64,000 nt of DNA from Eutreptiella sp. 'Long Island Sound 2002' (GCA_964036045.1 OZ038402.1:7394971-7458970), one strand, 5' to 3'; numbered from the stretch's first letter, positions 42,599-53,689 are shown. The notes: generated by a model not told the origin, from the letters alone. Numbers and translations are program-made.

Positions 42599-43120
42599 GT
42601 GATAAAACTATTTATCAAAGTGGTCCGTCACGACTCACCCGGTGCACATCATGTACGTGACGGGAAACAGTTGGTTTCGCATGTTCGCATTCCCGTGTTG
42701 ACAGACCGCAGTGTGCAGTCTGCGGGCAAGACACAATTGAAAAAATTTTGGATTGTGAGTGCGCGTGTCAGTTTGGGAGGAAACACCTCATTACTGTCGC
42801 CGGAGATCATTGCTGTTTTTGGGTCTGTTCAAATCCCTCTGACTGCCTTGCTTGACCAGTAGACGCCGTTTGATGGATTTTGTGCAATCACCAACTCTTC
42901 TCAGAATCTCGACCTCAATGGGATTGATATGACCAGGTACCAAGGCCCAAGGGCCAAGTACACAGGCCTCAGAGACGAGCACTTTCACATTTTCCTTGCA
43001 TCAATCTACTCTGTGGAATCTAAACCTACCCCTCGGACAGGTGGACGATGCCATGATCTGGCAGTACAAGCAGGGTTTGCCCGACCACAAGAGATTTCCG
43101 ACAAAAAGAAAAAGGAAAAG
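42599..43120 (+). pseudogene. Unknown ORF with one stop and one frameshift
   Basis: One frame runs 42,599-43,010 except for a TAG at 42,860-42,862: LKKFWIVSARVSLGGNTSLL, SVQIPLTALLDQ, stop, TPFDGFCAITNSSQNLDLNG, MTRYQGPRAKYTGLRDEHF. It then seems to shift near 43,000 into STLWNLNLPLGQVDDAMIW and a Lys/Arg tail. Beta-rich composition would suit a structural protein, but I recognise no family. Confidence 0.3.
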
Positions 43121-43125
43121 GCAAC

Positions 43126-43431
43126 ATGTGGGCTCGCATCCGGACTGCATTTGCACCGGCAACAGCGCGCATCGAGACAGCATTTTCGCGCGTCGGTAAG
43201 GAAAAGGTAGCAGCGGGTGCTGCCGGTGCAGGGGCCGTTGTGGGCTATAGTGTCGCTGAGGGTGGCTTCCCAAATCCCGTAAGCAAAATACTTTCAGGGG
43301 CTTCGAAGATAATTTTTGTGGGCGGGTTGATTGTGGTTGCATTTATACTGCTTAGAAAGTCTCAGGTGTCATTGTGTTGTGCCAGGCAGGCGTTGGGCAG
43401 AGCCTCCCCTGTTTGGGGTGCCCTTTCCTGA
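43126..43431 (+). CDS. Small single-pass membrane protein, 101 aa
   Basis: Not recognised. Ala/Gly-rich N-terminal half (EKVAAGAAGAGAVVGYSVAE), then a transmembrane segment (IIFVGGLIVVAFILL) followed by Arg-Lys. The last 20 residues overlap the opposite-strand ORF and may not be real. Confidence 0.45.
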   Translation: MWARIRTAFAPATARIETAFSRVGKEKVAAGAAGAGAVVGYSVAEGGFPNPVSKILSGASKIIFVGGLIVVAFILLRKSQVSLCCARQALGRASPVWGALS

Positions 43432-43760
43432 GTGTATTGATTGTATCGTATAAGGTAATCAGACAGTTTCTGATGCCGGTGAGAATATTCAACACCCTCG
43501 TGGTACAGGTAACATGCATAGCCGATACATGCGGTTCCTGCAGTTGAACATACAAGTGCACACAGTACTGGTATTTCATTGGGCGTTGCTGTGGTTGTGA
43601 GCATTGTACATGCACTGGCACATGCCATCAACAATAGTCCAACAATATCAGCCACTGATGCAAATCCCTGATAAAATCTCATTTGTGCATTTGCGCGTTT
43701 GGTGTCCTCGACAATTCTTTGATGCAGCATCATTAAAGGCCTGTGGCAGGAGGCCAACAA
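43362..43760 (-). CDS. Two-TM membrane protein, 132 aa
   Basis: N-terminal amphipathic helix (MLHQRIVEDTKRANAQMRFY), two closely spaced transmembrane helices (VADIVGLLLMACASACTM and VLCALVCSTAGTACIGYACY) and a C-terminal polar helix (YSHRHQKLSDYLIRYNQYTQ). This helix-TM-TM-helix plan recalls SLATT-type 2-TM proteins, though no sequence match can be claimed. First of a run of minus-strand membrane ORFs. Confidence 0.5.
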   Translation of the reverse strand: MLASCHRPLMMLHQRIVEDTKRANAQMRFYQGFASVADIVGLLLMACASACTMLTTTATPNEIPVLCALVCSTAGTACIGYACYLYHEGVEYSHRHQKLSDYLIRYNQYTQERAPQTGEALPNACLAQHNDT

Positions 43761-43835
43761 TGAGACAATTGAAGGTGTGCAACGAACACCGAATTCACAT
43801 TCATCATCTGCCTGTAGCTTCCGACTGGTTGCAGG

Positions 43836-44129
43836 TCAAACATACGGCAAGCATAAAAACCCATTGGTCTCTCGACGAATAATGGTTTGCAAATTTTTAT
43901 GTGTCTGTCTGGACAATTCACCTAGTATCCTAGTCACGAACCGGCAGATACACAAGGCCACGGTTAAGGCAGCCACATAGAAGGGTGCCAATTTGTGATG
44001 GGATTTTGATGTAGCAAAAACATCCGCTACACTCTGTGCCAGCAACAGTGTGTTGGTCAGGTGTTCAGTGCCATTTGCAGTCTCACGAGGGCAGACAAGT
44101 TGTTTGTGCAAGTATATGACATTTGTCAT
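43836..44129 (-). CDS. Small membrane protein, 97 aa
   Basis: One clear transmembrane helix (LAPFYVAALTVALCICRFV) flanked by a polar N-terminal helix and a basic C-terminal tail. An ORF piece just upstream (44,195-44,330) reads FDSLPDTFLQNGQTMAIQHV and may be its lost N-terminus. Confidence 0.4.
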   Translation of the reverse strand: MTNVIYLHKQLVCPRETANGTEHLTNTLLLAQSVADVFATSKSHHKLAPFYVAALTVALCICRFVTRILGELSRQTHKNLQTIIRRETNGFLCLPYV

Positions 44130-44361
44130 TATGTTTTTCCGTTACGCACCGGGGCACGTCCCATGCATTGTGTCATGTGGCCATCTACAACGTTTCAAAT
44201 CGCTACTTCGTTACTGAGTTTGGAAGCATGTAGTTTTGCGTCAATGTGTGCAGCGTCATGGATGACGTGCTGTATCGCCATGGTTTGCCCATTTTGTAGA
44301 AAAGTATCTGGAAGAGAATCAAACATCCACAAACAAAGGCCACATTGCGAACTATCGCCGC

Positions 44362-44697
44362 TCATTCCCCACGTAGCTGGGCACGTGTAGCAATACACAC
44401 ACATAAGGTCAGTGAAACAAGAGCCAGTATAATACAGGCACTGAAATACTTCCCAGATTTATTGTGTGTTTGGATCAGCCGCAATTCGCAATCATGCAGC
44501 ACACCCACAAAGATTCGCAGTGGACCAAGGTAAGTTTGCCATTGGTCGTCCATCTTTCCAATTGATTGAGGCATGGCATTGTTGCCCTTTTGAATTTCCG
44601 GTGCAACGACACGGTAGAAGAAGATAACCTCAAAAATCGCCATTGTCAGTGCCACGCCGAGCACTGTCACAACCGGGATCAGTTTGGCATCAGGCAT
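44362..44697 (-). CDS. Membrane protein with TM at both ends, 111 aa
   Basis: TM1 near residues 7-27 (PVVTVLGVALTMAIFEVIFF), a soluble segment of about 55 residues, TM2 near 86-105 (FSACIILALVSLTLCVCIA), then a short basic tail. Same plan as the next ORF. Confidence 0.5.
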   Translation of the reverse strand: MPDAKLIPVVTVLGVALTMAIFEVIFFYRVVAPEIQKGNNAMPQSIGKMDDQWQTYLGPLRIFVGVLHDCELRLIQTHNKSGKYFSACIILALVSLTLCVCIATRAQLRGE

Positions 44698-44871
44698 CTT
44701 TATTTCATAGTAGCCAACAACAGCTCAGAGTCAGCAATATATATGTGACGTCTCACAACCAACACAAAGAAAAGTATTTGCGTGTTATATCTGAGCAACA
44801 ACAAACACAGCCAAAGTTTTTCAGGCCCACCAAGCACGTTGTATCCGTTGGAGCGTGAGTGAGAAAAGGGA

Positions 44872-45216
44872 TTACATGATGTAGACACCAGTGACACAGA
44901 GGTGTCCACCAACCACAGGTAGCATCCATTTCCTGAAGAGTTCCTGATTGTGTTTCATTAATTCATCTCTGTCCGCGTGTGCCTGCTTTGACACTTTTTG
45001 GTGCAAATATGCCATTTTAGCATCCAACACATGATGAAGTTTAGCATTGCCACTGTTTTGTTCCAAATGTTTTCTCAAAGTGGTTGCTATGTGCCCTTTT
45101 TCAGTGACGTTCTGCTGCAACTGTTTGGATGCAACAAGCACATAAAATGCAATTTGCAGAATGATGAAAGGTGAAATTGTCTGTAGATTGATGACATGAT
45201 TACCAGGAGCCTGCAT
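44872..45216 (-). CDS. Membrane protein with TM at both ends, 114 aa
   Basis: TM1 near 15-30 (PFIILQIAFYVLVAS), a long helical soluble segment (LRKHLEQNSGNAKLHHVLDA, YLHQKVSKQAHADRDELMKH) and a terminal hydrophobic segment (WMLPVVGGHLCVTGVYIM). Divergently oriented to the 45,242 ORF, with only 25 bp between. Confidence 0.5.
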   Translation of the reverse strand: MQAPGNHVINLQTISPFIILQIAFYVLVASKQLQQNVTEKGHIATTLRKHLEQNSGNAKLHHVLDAKMAYLHQKVSKQAHADRDELMKHNQELFRKWMLPVVGGHLCVTGVYIM

Positions 45217-45241
45217 TATCTGTTTTTTTCCTTATACAGGC

Positions 45242-45715
45242 ATGTCCAACAGTTACCGTCAGTGGCGATCAAGCAGTCACGCCCCCGAACAGGATGAATG
45301 GGATGAACCTCGATCACAGCGACAAGAACCCTGGCCACGCGATGAGCGACAGGGACCTCAGCCACGCGATGAGCCACGCGATGAGCAACAAGAACCCAGG
45401 CCACGACAGGAACGGGAGCGACAAATGAGTGTTGAACCTGGACGCCGCAGTGTTCCTCGTAGGCGTGAATCTGATGAAGGTTCCTGCTCAGCACGGGACG
45501 TGACAGAATACTATCAGAGTCTGAGAGACGGCGCCCTCTTTAATCTGGAGCTTGTGTCAGTCCCAGATCCCAGAAAAACAATGTGGTCATCATCGAATCC
45601 GTCTAAAGACATTGAAACAATTCCGCCACATCTGGTTTTTTTGCCTCCCCCGCATGCATATACATATGGTATATATACCCAAATGTGCATGCTCCATGGC
45701 ATACCTAACTGCTAG
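45242..45715 (+). CDS. Charged repeat protein, 157 aa
   Basis: N-terminal half is a degenerate repeat of QEPRPRDEPRDEQ type (residues about 25-65), low complexity. The C-terminal half is ordered-looking (VTEYYQSLRDGALFNLELVS, IETIPPHLVFLPPPHAYTYG). A LELVSV phrase recurs in another frame at about 45,735, suggesting a local duplication or further exon. Unknown function. Confidence 0.4.
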   Translation: MSNSYRQWRSSSHAPEQDEWDEPRSQRQEPWPRDERQGPQPRDEPRDEQQEPRPRQERERQMSVEPGRRSVPRRRESDEGSCSARDVTEYYQSLRDGALFNLELVSVPDPRKTMWSSSNPSKDIETIPPHLVFLPPPHAYTYGIYTQMCMLHGIPNC

Positions 45716-46052
45716 AACTCCATTTCAGCTTGAGCTCGTGTCTGTTGTTTTTTGTGGCTGCTGCACCCAGTTGCTTCGGCAATTTGGAGGGGCATCTGAA
45801 TTCAAAGCATTCTGACCCAAATGTGCAAGCTTGTGTCCGTCTGAATCCTACCCAGTCTCCCAGTCTCAGACCCGGTCTCTATAATCAATGCCTGAAATAG
45901 TTTCTGTGGCACGTTTACATTGCACGTTGCAGGTTGTTTGAATTGCATGCATGGCATGACAAGAGAAAGCAAACACGTTACAAGTACAGTTGGCAACGAA
46001 AGAAACGGTGTAATCTGCTGTAGCGATCCACTGATACATAAACTCCGTAGTG
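45716..46052. other. Intergenic, no gene seen
   Basis: Possible 3' exon scrap near 45,730 only. Confidence 0.3.
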
Positions 46053-47262
46053 TCACCAATCGGAATTTGTCAGGGCATTGTCACTACCAATTACCAGTCG
46101 TTGCAAACATGTACAGCGTTTGCAAATGGCAGCCAGGCAACCATGACGACGTCCAATTTTATTGTTCGGGCCTATGATCAAGTAGTGCAGTTTCTGTCCC
46201 ATTCGTGACAACAAACGCCAAAGTAGATTGCATGTGGTATGATCAAGATGCAGACATTGCACACGGGTGAGTAATACGTGGTAAGCAACGGCACCCAAAC
46301 GTGCACAGGATACACCAAGCCTCAGTGTTTGTAAGGTCTGATGCATTTTTCGAAGTGCTGATAACAAATTGTCATTGTAATCTGCAAGGGTCAAAAGTTG
46401 CAAGTTGGTACGTGCATTCAAAACGTCAGTGAGGTTACTGCTGGAGCATGCCCTGCCGATGTGCAGTTCCATCAGTGATGGAGCCACAGCCATTACACAC
46501 TGCCAATCGTCACTGCCGAGACCATTCGCACCAGCGAAGGAAATATTTTGCAATTTTGGGACACTGTTGTAGTGTAGACACCGACGCAAATTCACTTGCA
46601 GTCCATATACCACTGCAAAGCTGCCAGAAAACGGGATTGAGCAAACAAAAATTGCCTATATGCGGGTCATCAATTATGAAATTTTGCATTGGCATTGGTT
46701 TTGTTTCCGTCAGAATGGTATACGGCCCCAATATGAGGGCTTTCATTCTCAGTAAGGGCAGGAGGGTTACAAAACGGTGACAACGCACATCACACCCGGT
46801 GTCAAAGTACCGCAAGTCCAAGCATCGCAAATTTTCACGAAGAAAACGGCAATGTGAGTCAGCCCCCACGTTCAATCTCTGCAATCCGGTACACATGTAC
46901 GTGAGCCATTGTATGGAGACATCATAATCAATATGTGGTGGCAGATAGACAGGAACCAACATATGGCTCGCATTTGCTGCCACTGATCGTACAAGTTTGG
47001 CACATGTCGCGGAATTTGTGTGCCATTAATCAACCCTGATTGTTAGCTGTGAAATTTGATCATGCTTGATGAGTGTGTTTTGAAATCCATCAACACCAAG
47101 CCTGTCAATTGCAAGTGACAGGCTGCTGATGGGTATGTTGTATAATTTGCGGCAGGTGAGACGTAGCTTTGCTTTGTGTGCACAATATTGCAAAATGCAA
47201 CATAAAATGTCGTTACACAATGACTGCATTTTTTGATTTATTGTGGAAACGTGTTTTAACAC
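46053..47262 (-). pseudogene. F-box/LRR protein pseudogene
   Basis: Residues 10-45 form an F-box-like core (SLCNDILCCILQYCAHKAKL, RLTCRKLYNIP). After an in-frame TAA (47,026-47,028) the same frame resumes with irregular leucine-rich repeats (LTYMCTGLQRLNVGADSHC, NLRCLDLRYF), shifts frame near 46,600 and continues (VPKLQNISFAG, SLMELHIGRACSSSNLTDVL, NLQLLTLADYNDNLLSALRK, HQTLQTLRLGVS, RVQCLHLDHTTCNLLWRLLS, CTCLQRLVIGSDNAL). Without its lesions this would be an approximately 400-residue SCF substrate receptor. One stop and one shift make it non-functional as read, unless introns were missed. Confidence 0.65.
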
Positions 47263-47506
47263 CCATCACATCAACGATTGCACATACGCTGTAGCAGTTC
47301 AGCGGCCTCCAGAGCACGACCAAGACATGTTAGAAGACGCCAACTGCTTGCCAGGTCTGGAATTTTGGACGGGAGAGGGTTGCCACAAGGGGGGGGGGGT
47401 CATTGTTAACAGGCCACCATTCACCGCCATCATCCCTCTTCCGCTTTTTTGTCTGTTGCATATATGTCATGTTGCTTTTATTGCACAGGGTTTTTCCCAA
47501 GTTAAC

Positions 47507-48847
47507 ATGACATCGGCAGATCAATTGCAGTCGCTCGCCGAAATCCTGCAAGGTGACCACGATGACACACAGGTGGACGTGAATCAATGCGACCATTCCA
47601 ACTCAGACAAAAGCGACAGAAGCAGTGACCGAGGACACAAAAGTGATGGTGATGAAGCTGGAGATGATGAAGGTGACGAGGATTTTGATGTGGGGGATTC
47701 AGATTCAGGATCAGACAAAAAGAGAAGGAGGTCATGTGCTCTGTGTGAGGCAACAACAAAGCGTGCACCCTCAATGCCCTCAACAGCAACCGTCAGCCGC
47801 CAACCATCAGTACAATCTCTGATCAACGCCATGCGCGATGTGTATGAAGAATTAGCACCTAACGAGCAACTGCCCAACATCAAACAATGCAAATCGGTGA
47901 TGACAAGAGAATTGGCCAATACCGCCCTGTTATGCGCAATGAAAGATGTCCTCAATGAAGACGTTGTACAAGGTGGTGTTATCTCCACGGAAGTAGTCGA
48001 CATGCACCAATTGGTGTGGGGTCGATTGAAATCAAGACACGTCACATTTATCACAGCACACAGGTTCGTATGATGTTCTACTGGTACCCATACCTGCTGT
48101 ACAGCTTGCTGTGGATCCTCCCGCCACGGGCCGCTAAGGCTTTTGGGTATCCTGTCCCAATTTGTCAGTAACCACGGTATTCCAGGGGGTGACTGTTGCT
48201 TTTGCAGTTGTCATATTTTCAGCAAATACCAAATCTGGTCAGGTTTGCTGACAGTGCTGTGTCTGGTGAAGCAGACGCTCATTGCTATCAGCACACGGAC
48301 CATACGTACTACAACAAATGGTACAGCAAACGTACTACCAATTGGTGTTCGCAATCTTTTGGATCGGTTTGATACCAGGCCATCGAATCTTTTCCAATTA
48401 CACAAGGAGGTGACGCGCTTCATCAAGTGGCTTGCAATGAGAATCAGGACACTTACACAACACATGCATACCGTCGCAGATGGTAATTTGATGGAGCGTT
48501 TGACGAATAGACTAGTTGCACACCTGGCCACGCTGTATGTCAGCCTTGTGTACCGCTACAACCGACACAGCGGTAGGGCAATTGCCCAACTGACGAGTGG
48601 TTCCCTGTTCAGTACAACCAAGGTGGATTATACAGTCAATTTCATGCTCGATCTGATTGCACTTGCTGAACGTCAACTCCGTGCCACCGAGTGTATTTAT
48701 GCACGAATGGAAAATATCAGGGCAATCAAAAACATGCTGACCGCCTGTGTACGGTGCAATATCCTCTTTCCCAAATCCGATCAGATTACATGTGAACGTT
48801 GTGTAACATTTCAGCAGGTAACCGGAAATGTTGTCAGCAGCTGTTGA
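47507..48847 (+). CDS. Spliced acidic zinc-ribbon protein, about 398 aa
   Basis: Two exons, 47,507-48,063 and 48,208-48,847, joined over a 144-nt intron (AG|GTTCGT ... TTGCTTTTGCAG|T); both sides share one frame and the join keeps it. The N-terminus is strongly acidic (DKSDRSSDRGHKSDGDEAGD, DEGDEDFDVGDSDSGSD) and followed by a basic KKRRR, like a nuclear protein. The middle is helical (SLINAMRDVYEELAPNEQLP). The C-terminus has CVRCNILFPKSDQITCERC, a C2-C2 zinc ribbon. The family is not recognised. A 3' splice-like ATTGCACAG lies just before the ATG, so another exon may precede. Confidence 0.55.
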
Positions 48848-49138
48848 CGTACGTTGCTGGATTTTGCTCCCCATCGGCATTGACATGTCTGGATTTGCTC
48901 CTCCTTGACATTGCGTTTCGGCATGCTGTCGTTGTACGTCGGTCAGGAAGGCCTTGTTCTTCCTACGAACGTCTTTATCTATCTGTCTGTTCTCCGCCCT
49001 AGATTGTAAGCTTGCGTGAAGTCGTCCTCCACCACTTCAATTTTCCACCGCCTTGTACCGTAATGGATGTGTTTGGCGGGTTTTGATGTGATTTGATTTG
49101 ATTGGAATCATTTTATTACTGAATGAATGTAAAATCCA
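48848..49138. other. Intergenic
   Basis: No gene seen; short T/G-rich repeats (TTTGATGTGATTTGATTTGA) near 49,080. Confidence 0.4.
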
Positions 49139-50067
49139 ATGAAATCCTGTGGTGCATTTCACCCTGCCTGTTCCCCTCAGACAACGGACTGTCATGTGTA
49201 TGGCCGCAGGGATGCCATGTTGCAATCAATCAAGAAGTTCACCAAACATGAGTTTGCGGATATCTGTCCGTGTGGACTGTTGCCGCCACAATCAACACAG
49301 AAAAGAGTTCATAAACAACATTGGTTGTCTCTGGCAGATCCCTACATCGCCGTCACCGTCTGCAAGTGGCAAAAGGGCAGAGACATCACACAGTTCACAC
49401 ATTTCTTTTTTTTTTCTGTAATGCGGACATCCCCACACGGCTGCTATACATCAAAGGCTCAGGGCACGACGGTTTAATTTTATCCAGGCTGTGTGAAGAT
49501 ACCGTACAACTGCGGGCACCATCACCTGCGTCATTACACATGCGCGGCATGCACGTGGGTCATACTGGTCCACTGAAGAACATGACAGTTTCCCAACACA
49601 GGGAGGAGAATTATGTGGTTGACAGCCTCGATATTCCACCAAAGAGTCCGATTCTGATGCCAGAATGGTTATGGTTCAGTATGGATAGTTCATCCTATCA
49701 CTGGATGGGGGTTGCATATCAACTGTGCTACACTGCTGAGGCAACCGACAACATGGGACCACACATTAAGTCCATTCAGTCACGTAACAACGTCTGGCAA
49801 TTTCGGCAAGTGAAACCATCAATTCCATCTCTTGCAAGATTGGACCTATCAAAGGAGGAACAAGCACTGTTATACATGTTGGACGTGATCCCCAGGAAGA
49901 GAGTAGATGCAATCCTGCAGACAGATACACAGGGGAAGGATGGTTACATGAACCGCTTTTGCAGATACTGCGAGGGCAGTGCAACATGCCCGAAGCAGGG
50001 GCAGGCCACAAGCCTGTCAAGCGGAGAAAAATACACACAACGAAAACAGCGAACATCCATGACCTGA
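49139..50067 (+). pseudogene. Uncharacterised ORF, frame change at a T12 tract
   Basis: An upstream frame (49,139-49,400: RRDAMLQSIKKFTKHEFADI, CPCGLLPPQSTQKRVHKQHW) gives way around a run of T at 49,404-49,416 to a second frame (NADIPTRLLYIKGSGHDGLI, VVDSLDIPPKSPILMPEWLW, FSMDSSSYHWMGVAYQLCYT) that stops at 50,067. The T tract may be the polypyrimidine tract of an intron or a slipped homopolymer. No known domain. Confidence 0.35.
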
Positions 50068-50780
50068 ACAATGATGCTTGTAGACCCTTCATGAAAGCAT
50101 TGAAATTTCTGGCACAGGCATCGTTTGTTGCTGCGTCCAAAGAAAAGCAATTTCTTGGTATCCACACATTCAGCAATATAGATGGATTGTTTCTGCCAAT
50201 CGGCAAGCAGCACATGAAATCGCAATGACAGTTGGCCAATCAACAGAGGGGGCAGATTGATTTGCAGCGTCAGTGGCATGAAGCCATTGCGAGCTCTTCC
50301 CATTTTGAGGTTGCCTGTCATTCAAATCAATCAATAAAGCATGCCGTCAGTAACCCGGCCGGGTTTGCTTTCATTTTCGAGGCAGAATTGTTTGCAACAA
50401 AGGACAGAACAAATATTGAGTGGCGGATTGTTGTGGACGGTACATCAGAAGAGATGTATGTATTGGATGGGGTACCTGACACTGAGTTGCACCTGGAATT
50501 TGAGTTGGAGCCCGCAAAATTGACCATCCAAACGTGGTCCTATGCTGAGCATGTCATTCGGGATCTCCATTTCATTGTGTGTATGTGTCTCATCAAACAA
50601 AACCCTATTTGTCTGACAGCGGAGGCAATATCCGTTGGTACGGCGGTTATGATGACAGTGTTTGATGAGAATCGTACAATGTCACCTGAGACATTTGAAT
50701 TATTCAGGGTTGCACACAGGAATCTGGTCTCAGCACACTGGGCAAGGGTCGAAAGCCTGACCAGGGATGGCAGCCATTGA
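49959..50780 (+). pseudogene. Uncharacterised ORF with one in-frame TGA
   Basis: One frame is open 49,959-50,780 except for TGA at 50,226-50,228: CRPFMKALKFLAQASFVAAS, then LQRQWHEAIASSSHFEVACH, NPAGFAFIFEAELFATKDRT, EWRIVVDGTSEEMYVLDGVP, TELHLEFELEPAKLTIQTW. Beta-strand-rich; no family recognised. Overlaps the end of the preceding frame by about 110 bp, so the real start is probably past 50,060. Confidence 0.35.
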
Positions 50781-52627
50781 AGGTTTTGCATCATCCACGG
50801 GATACTCGTGTCATTCGTATAGGTCCATGTTTGTATTAATTGACATCCTTACAGATGATGAGGCGAGTTTTTCGTGTTGGCGAGTCTTCCCTTTTGTAGC
50901 GTGTTTGTACCGTTGTGTGAGCAAATGCAGAGATGATTGTCACGCGAGTTTTGGACTCAGGGAATGGTCCATGAATGCATGATGGCATGTTGGTTCAGTC
51001 TGCAAACCAAATTTTGCAACACCAACAATTCATAGGCACGGGGAACAAAAACTCTTTTTTTAGAATGCACATTAAACGTGCTCCCATCCACTTTTCAGAT
51101 CTCTTTTCCCGACCCGTGTACGTGGAGATCTCGTGTACATCCGGATTTGGAGGTGGGCAAGAGAGAAATACAGGCGGGCAATTAACACACCCTGCTGAGC
51201 GGGCTGACGATTTGTGGTGACTCAGCTGTGTTCAGCGTGTGTCCGTTCGTTAGGGTGGACAGGACGTTAGGGTAGGTGAACTATACACATCCGGCAGCCC
51301 ACAGCAGCGCGGTCGCACGAAATCGGCACACGCCCATAATGCCCTGAACACCAGAGCACGCAAGTCACGCCAGGCTCCCCAGCAAGACTATTAAATGTCG
51401 CCGAACACATGGTGTGAAAGTGTTGTTGTCGCATACAAGAACGTTGGTGTGTCTGCCCTGGAGATGTATGTGTGCTTGGACAAGGTATGGTGCTTGCTTG
51501 CGGTACATCACTGTTCAAAACAGAAACAAAGGACAGCGAGATCAAGGCCCGAAACCCCAGAAGGCGCTTGGAAAGAGCAGGAGCCTATCAATGCAATGCC
51601 AGCACGCTCCCCAGTAAGCGGCCAAAGGAGGCACTGAGATTGGGCGCTGAAGACAGGCAGACCAAATAAAGTTTGACACTGTGTTATGCTCCGGGCGCTG
51701 AATAGATCAGGTATGTGCCGTTGACCTGCGCAGGTGCAAACGCATCACCTTGTCAGGGCGATGGTAAAGGCCGCTCCATATGCACACCAAGCTTGTTATC
51801 TTCATCAGATTACAACCATACTTGGCAAACACCAGAGCAATGGCATCAGAACAGCGATGGAATATTGGCGCGATGCCGCAAAGAGTCGGAAATGGCGCTG
51901 AGATTTGGCGCCGAGGACAGGCAGACCGAATAAGAATCGACGCTGTGTCATGCTCCGGGCGCTGAATACATCAGGTATGTGCCGTTGACCTGCGCAGAAA
52001 GGACCGCAGGTGCATTCAAACGCATCCCCTCGTGGTAAAGGCTGCTGAAGGTAGTGATTCTCACATGCGTCAACACGCTTAGGAAGTTGAACATCGAGAG
52101 GACACACGCTGTATGTTTGTCGCAGACGGTGGAACGTTTGTCACCCGAATCAAAAACTTCGGAAAGATAAGCTTGAGCTGTGCGCATGCGGCAGGTATTG
52201 TGGACATTCTCCGCACCACATGAAAACACGGCGTGTAGCGAACAACAGAAGTCCTCATCAGCCAGCCGACTTCTTCTTTGCATTGTGCTATGACTGTCAA
52301 GTGGTGGTGGGTAAAATGGTGGGGGCATTGGTGCAACGAGGCGCGCGGTTCCGACAGCGGGGGATGGGTGCAGTGAGCAAGTTGATTTCTTGAATTGAGT
52401 GACTCCCATTGTGCATTGCATCGATGTCTAACGTTGGCGGTGGTCTTTAAGGATACACTCTCCCGGAATACTGTATCTTGTCATGTCCACATGGCAGCGA
52501 AGGCAGCTGCCACTGCAATACACGGTGTTGTTTATCACCGTTTCCAACTGACAGCGTTTCCCATGTTTAGTGCGAGCACAATCGCCAACCGGGCGTAGCC
52601 CGATACACAACCAGTGCACACGATCAG
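50781..52627. other. Non-coding, contains a dispersed direct duplication
   Basis: No supported gene. About 115 bp at 51,628-51,745 recurs at 51,893-52,010 (shared GACAGGCAGACC and CTCCGGGCGCTGAATA blocks). A shorter related piece (GGCGCTGAGGACAGGC) appears twice at 53,530-53,590. The unit reads like a small mobile or satellite-derived sequence. Confidence 0.5.
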
Positions 52628-53689
52628 TCAGACATACAATTCTGGCAATTTCTCTGTAATGGTGTGATACCTAGGATCATACACCCATTCCTCGGGATCT
52701 CGTTCAAATCTTTTTGCATAATTGCGTTGTTCCCATTCAAGAGCATATTGTATCAAGTCGTTGGGGACACCCCGCCTCTTACCCAACGCATAGGCCGCTG
52801 CCCCTGCATTGGGCAATGGATGATTCCAATTGATAACACAAGATACATTGTCGCCGTCACCATCCATCCTGAATGTTCGTCTGCCATATGTCCAAACCTC
52901 CTGGTCATGATGATCATCGGTGAACAGTTTGCGCATTGCAGGCAATACGTGTGTGCGCAATTGATATGAACCTATGTCCTCATCCGACCGAATACCTGGG
53001 TAGTCGTCTGCCTCTATGTAGTCGTCGTCTGCAAAAAGCGGTTCCTCGACCCGGGTTTGGCATAGTATAGTGAGGTATAATTTTACTGGCTGTTGCAACT
53101 GGTAGTGTGTGTACATAATGTTGTACAGTATATGTATGAATTCGTTCTCTTCCTTCATAATTCGTTCCTCCTCCAATTCATTGGGATCCTGATGGTCAAT
53201 AAGATCTATTACGCCCTGCTGGTTATTGAATTGAATTACAAGGGATACAACACCATGAAATGCACTTTCTGTTATCTTGATCAATTGTTCAAAGAAATGT
53301 TTTGCACGTGCCCGTGCACGTTCCGCCTGCTTCCTCCTCCTGTGACAATCATGCTTCAGAACATTTGTCATGAGTCGCGTCCTGCGTGTACCACGTGCAG
53401 CAGTGGTTTTGATGTACCATTTCGTCATTATCAAAACAACACTCCTTTCTTTGTAGGGCAAGGTACTGTCTTGTGATGCGGTTTGCAAGCGCAATTCATC
53501 ATCCACCAACATGCAAAGCTTCCATGCGGCGCTGAGGACAGGCATAAGAAGTAAGCTCTGTTCAACGGCGCTGAAGACAGGCGCAAATAACAAGTCAAGG
53601 TCTGCATGTTTCCAGAAATGTCCCGTAGAAGAAAATAGAATAGAATAGAGCAAGGCACACAGCAATTGGTTATGCGATCTGCTGCTCAA
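52628..53689 (-). CDS. Uncharacterised protein, up to 353 aa
   Basis: Long intact minus frame. The first about 85 residues cross the small duplicated repeat at 53,530-53,590, so the true start may be Met88 (MTKWYIKTTAARG). The middle is basic and helical (HDCHRRRKQAERARARAKHF), then acidic (DPNELEEERIMKEENEFIHI, DDDYIEADDYPGIRSDEDIG), then an ordered C-terminus (MRKLFTDDHHDQEVWTYGRR, VPNDLIQYALEWEQRNYAKR). No domain recognised. One of the longest intact ORFs of the tract. Confidence 0.5.
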   Translation of the reverse strand: MSSRSHNQLLCALLYSILFSSTGHFWKHADLDLLFAPVFSAVEQSLLLMPVLSAAWKLCMLVDDELRLQTASQDSTLPYKERSVVLIMTKWYIKTTAARGTRRTRLMTNVLKHDCHRRRKQAERARARAKHFFEQLIKITESAFHGVVSLVIQFNNQQGVIDLIDHQDPNELEEERIMKEENEFIHILYNIMYTHYQLQQPVKLYLTILCQTRVEEPLFADDDYIEADDYPGIRSDEDIGSYQLRTHVLPAMRKLFTDDHHDQEVWTYGRRTFRMDGDGDNVSCVINWNHPLPNAGAAAYALGKRRGVPNDLIQYALEWEQRNYAKRFERDPEEWVYDPRYHTITEKLPELYV

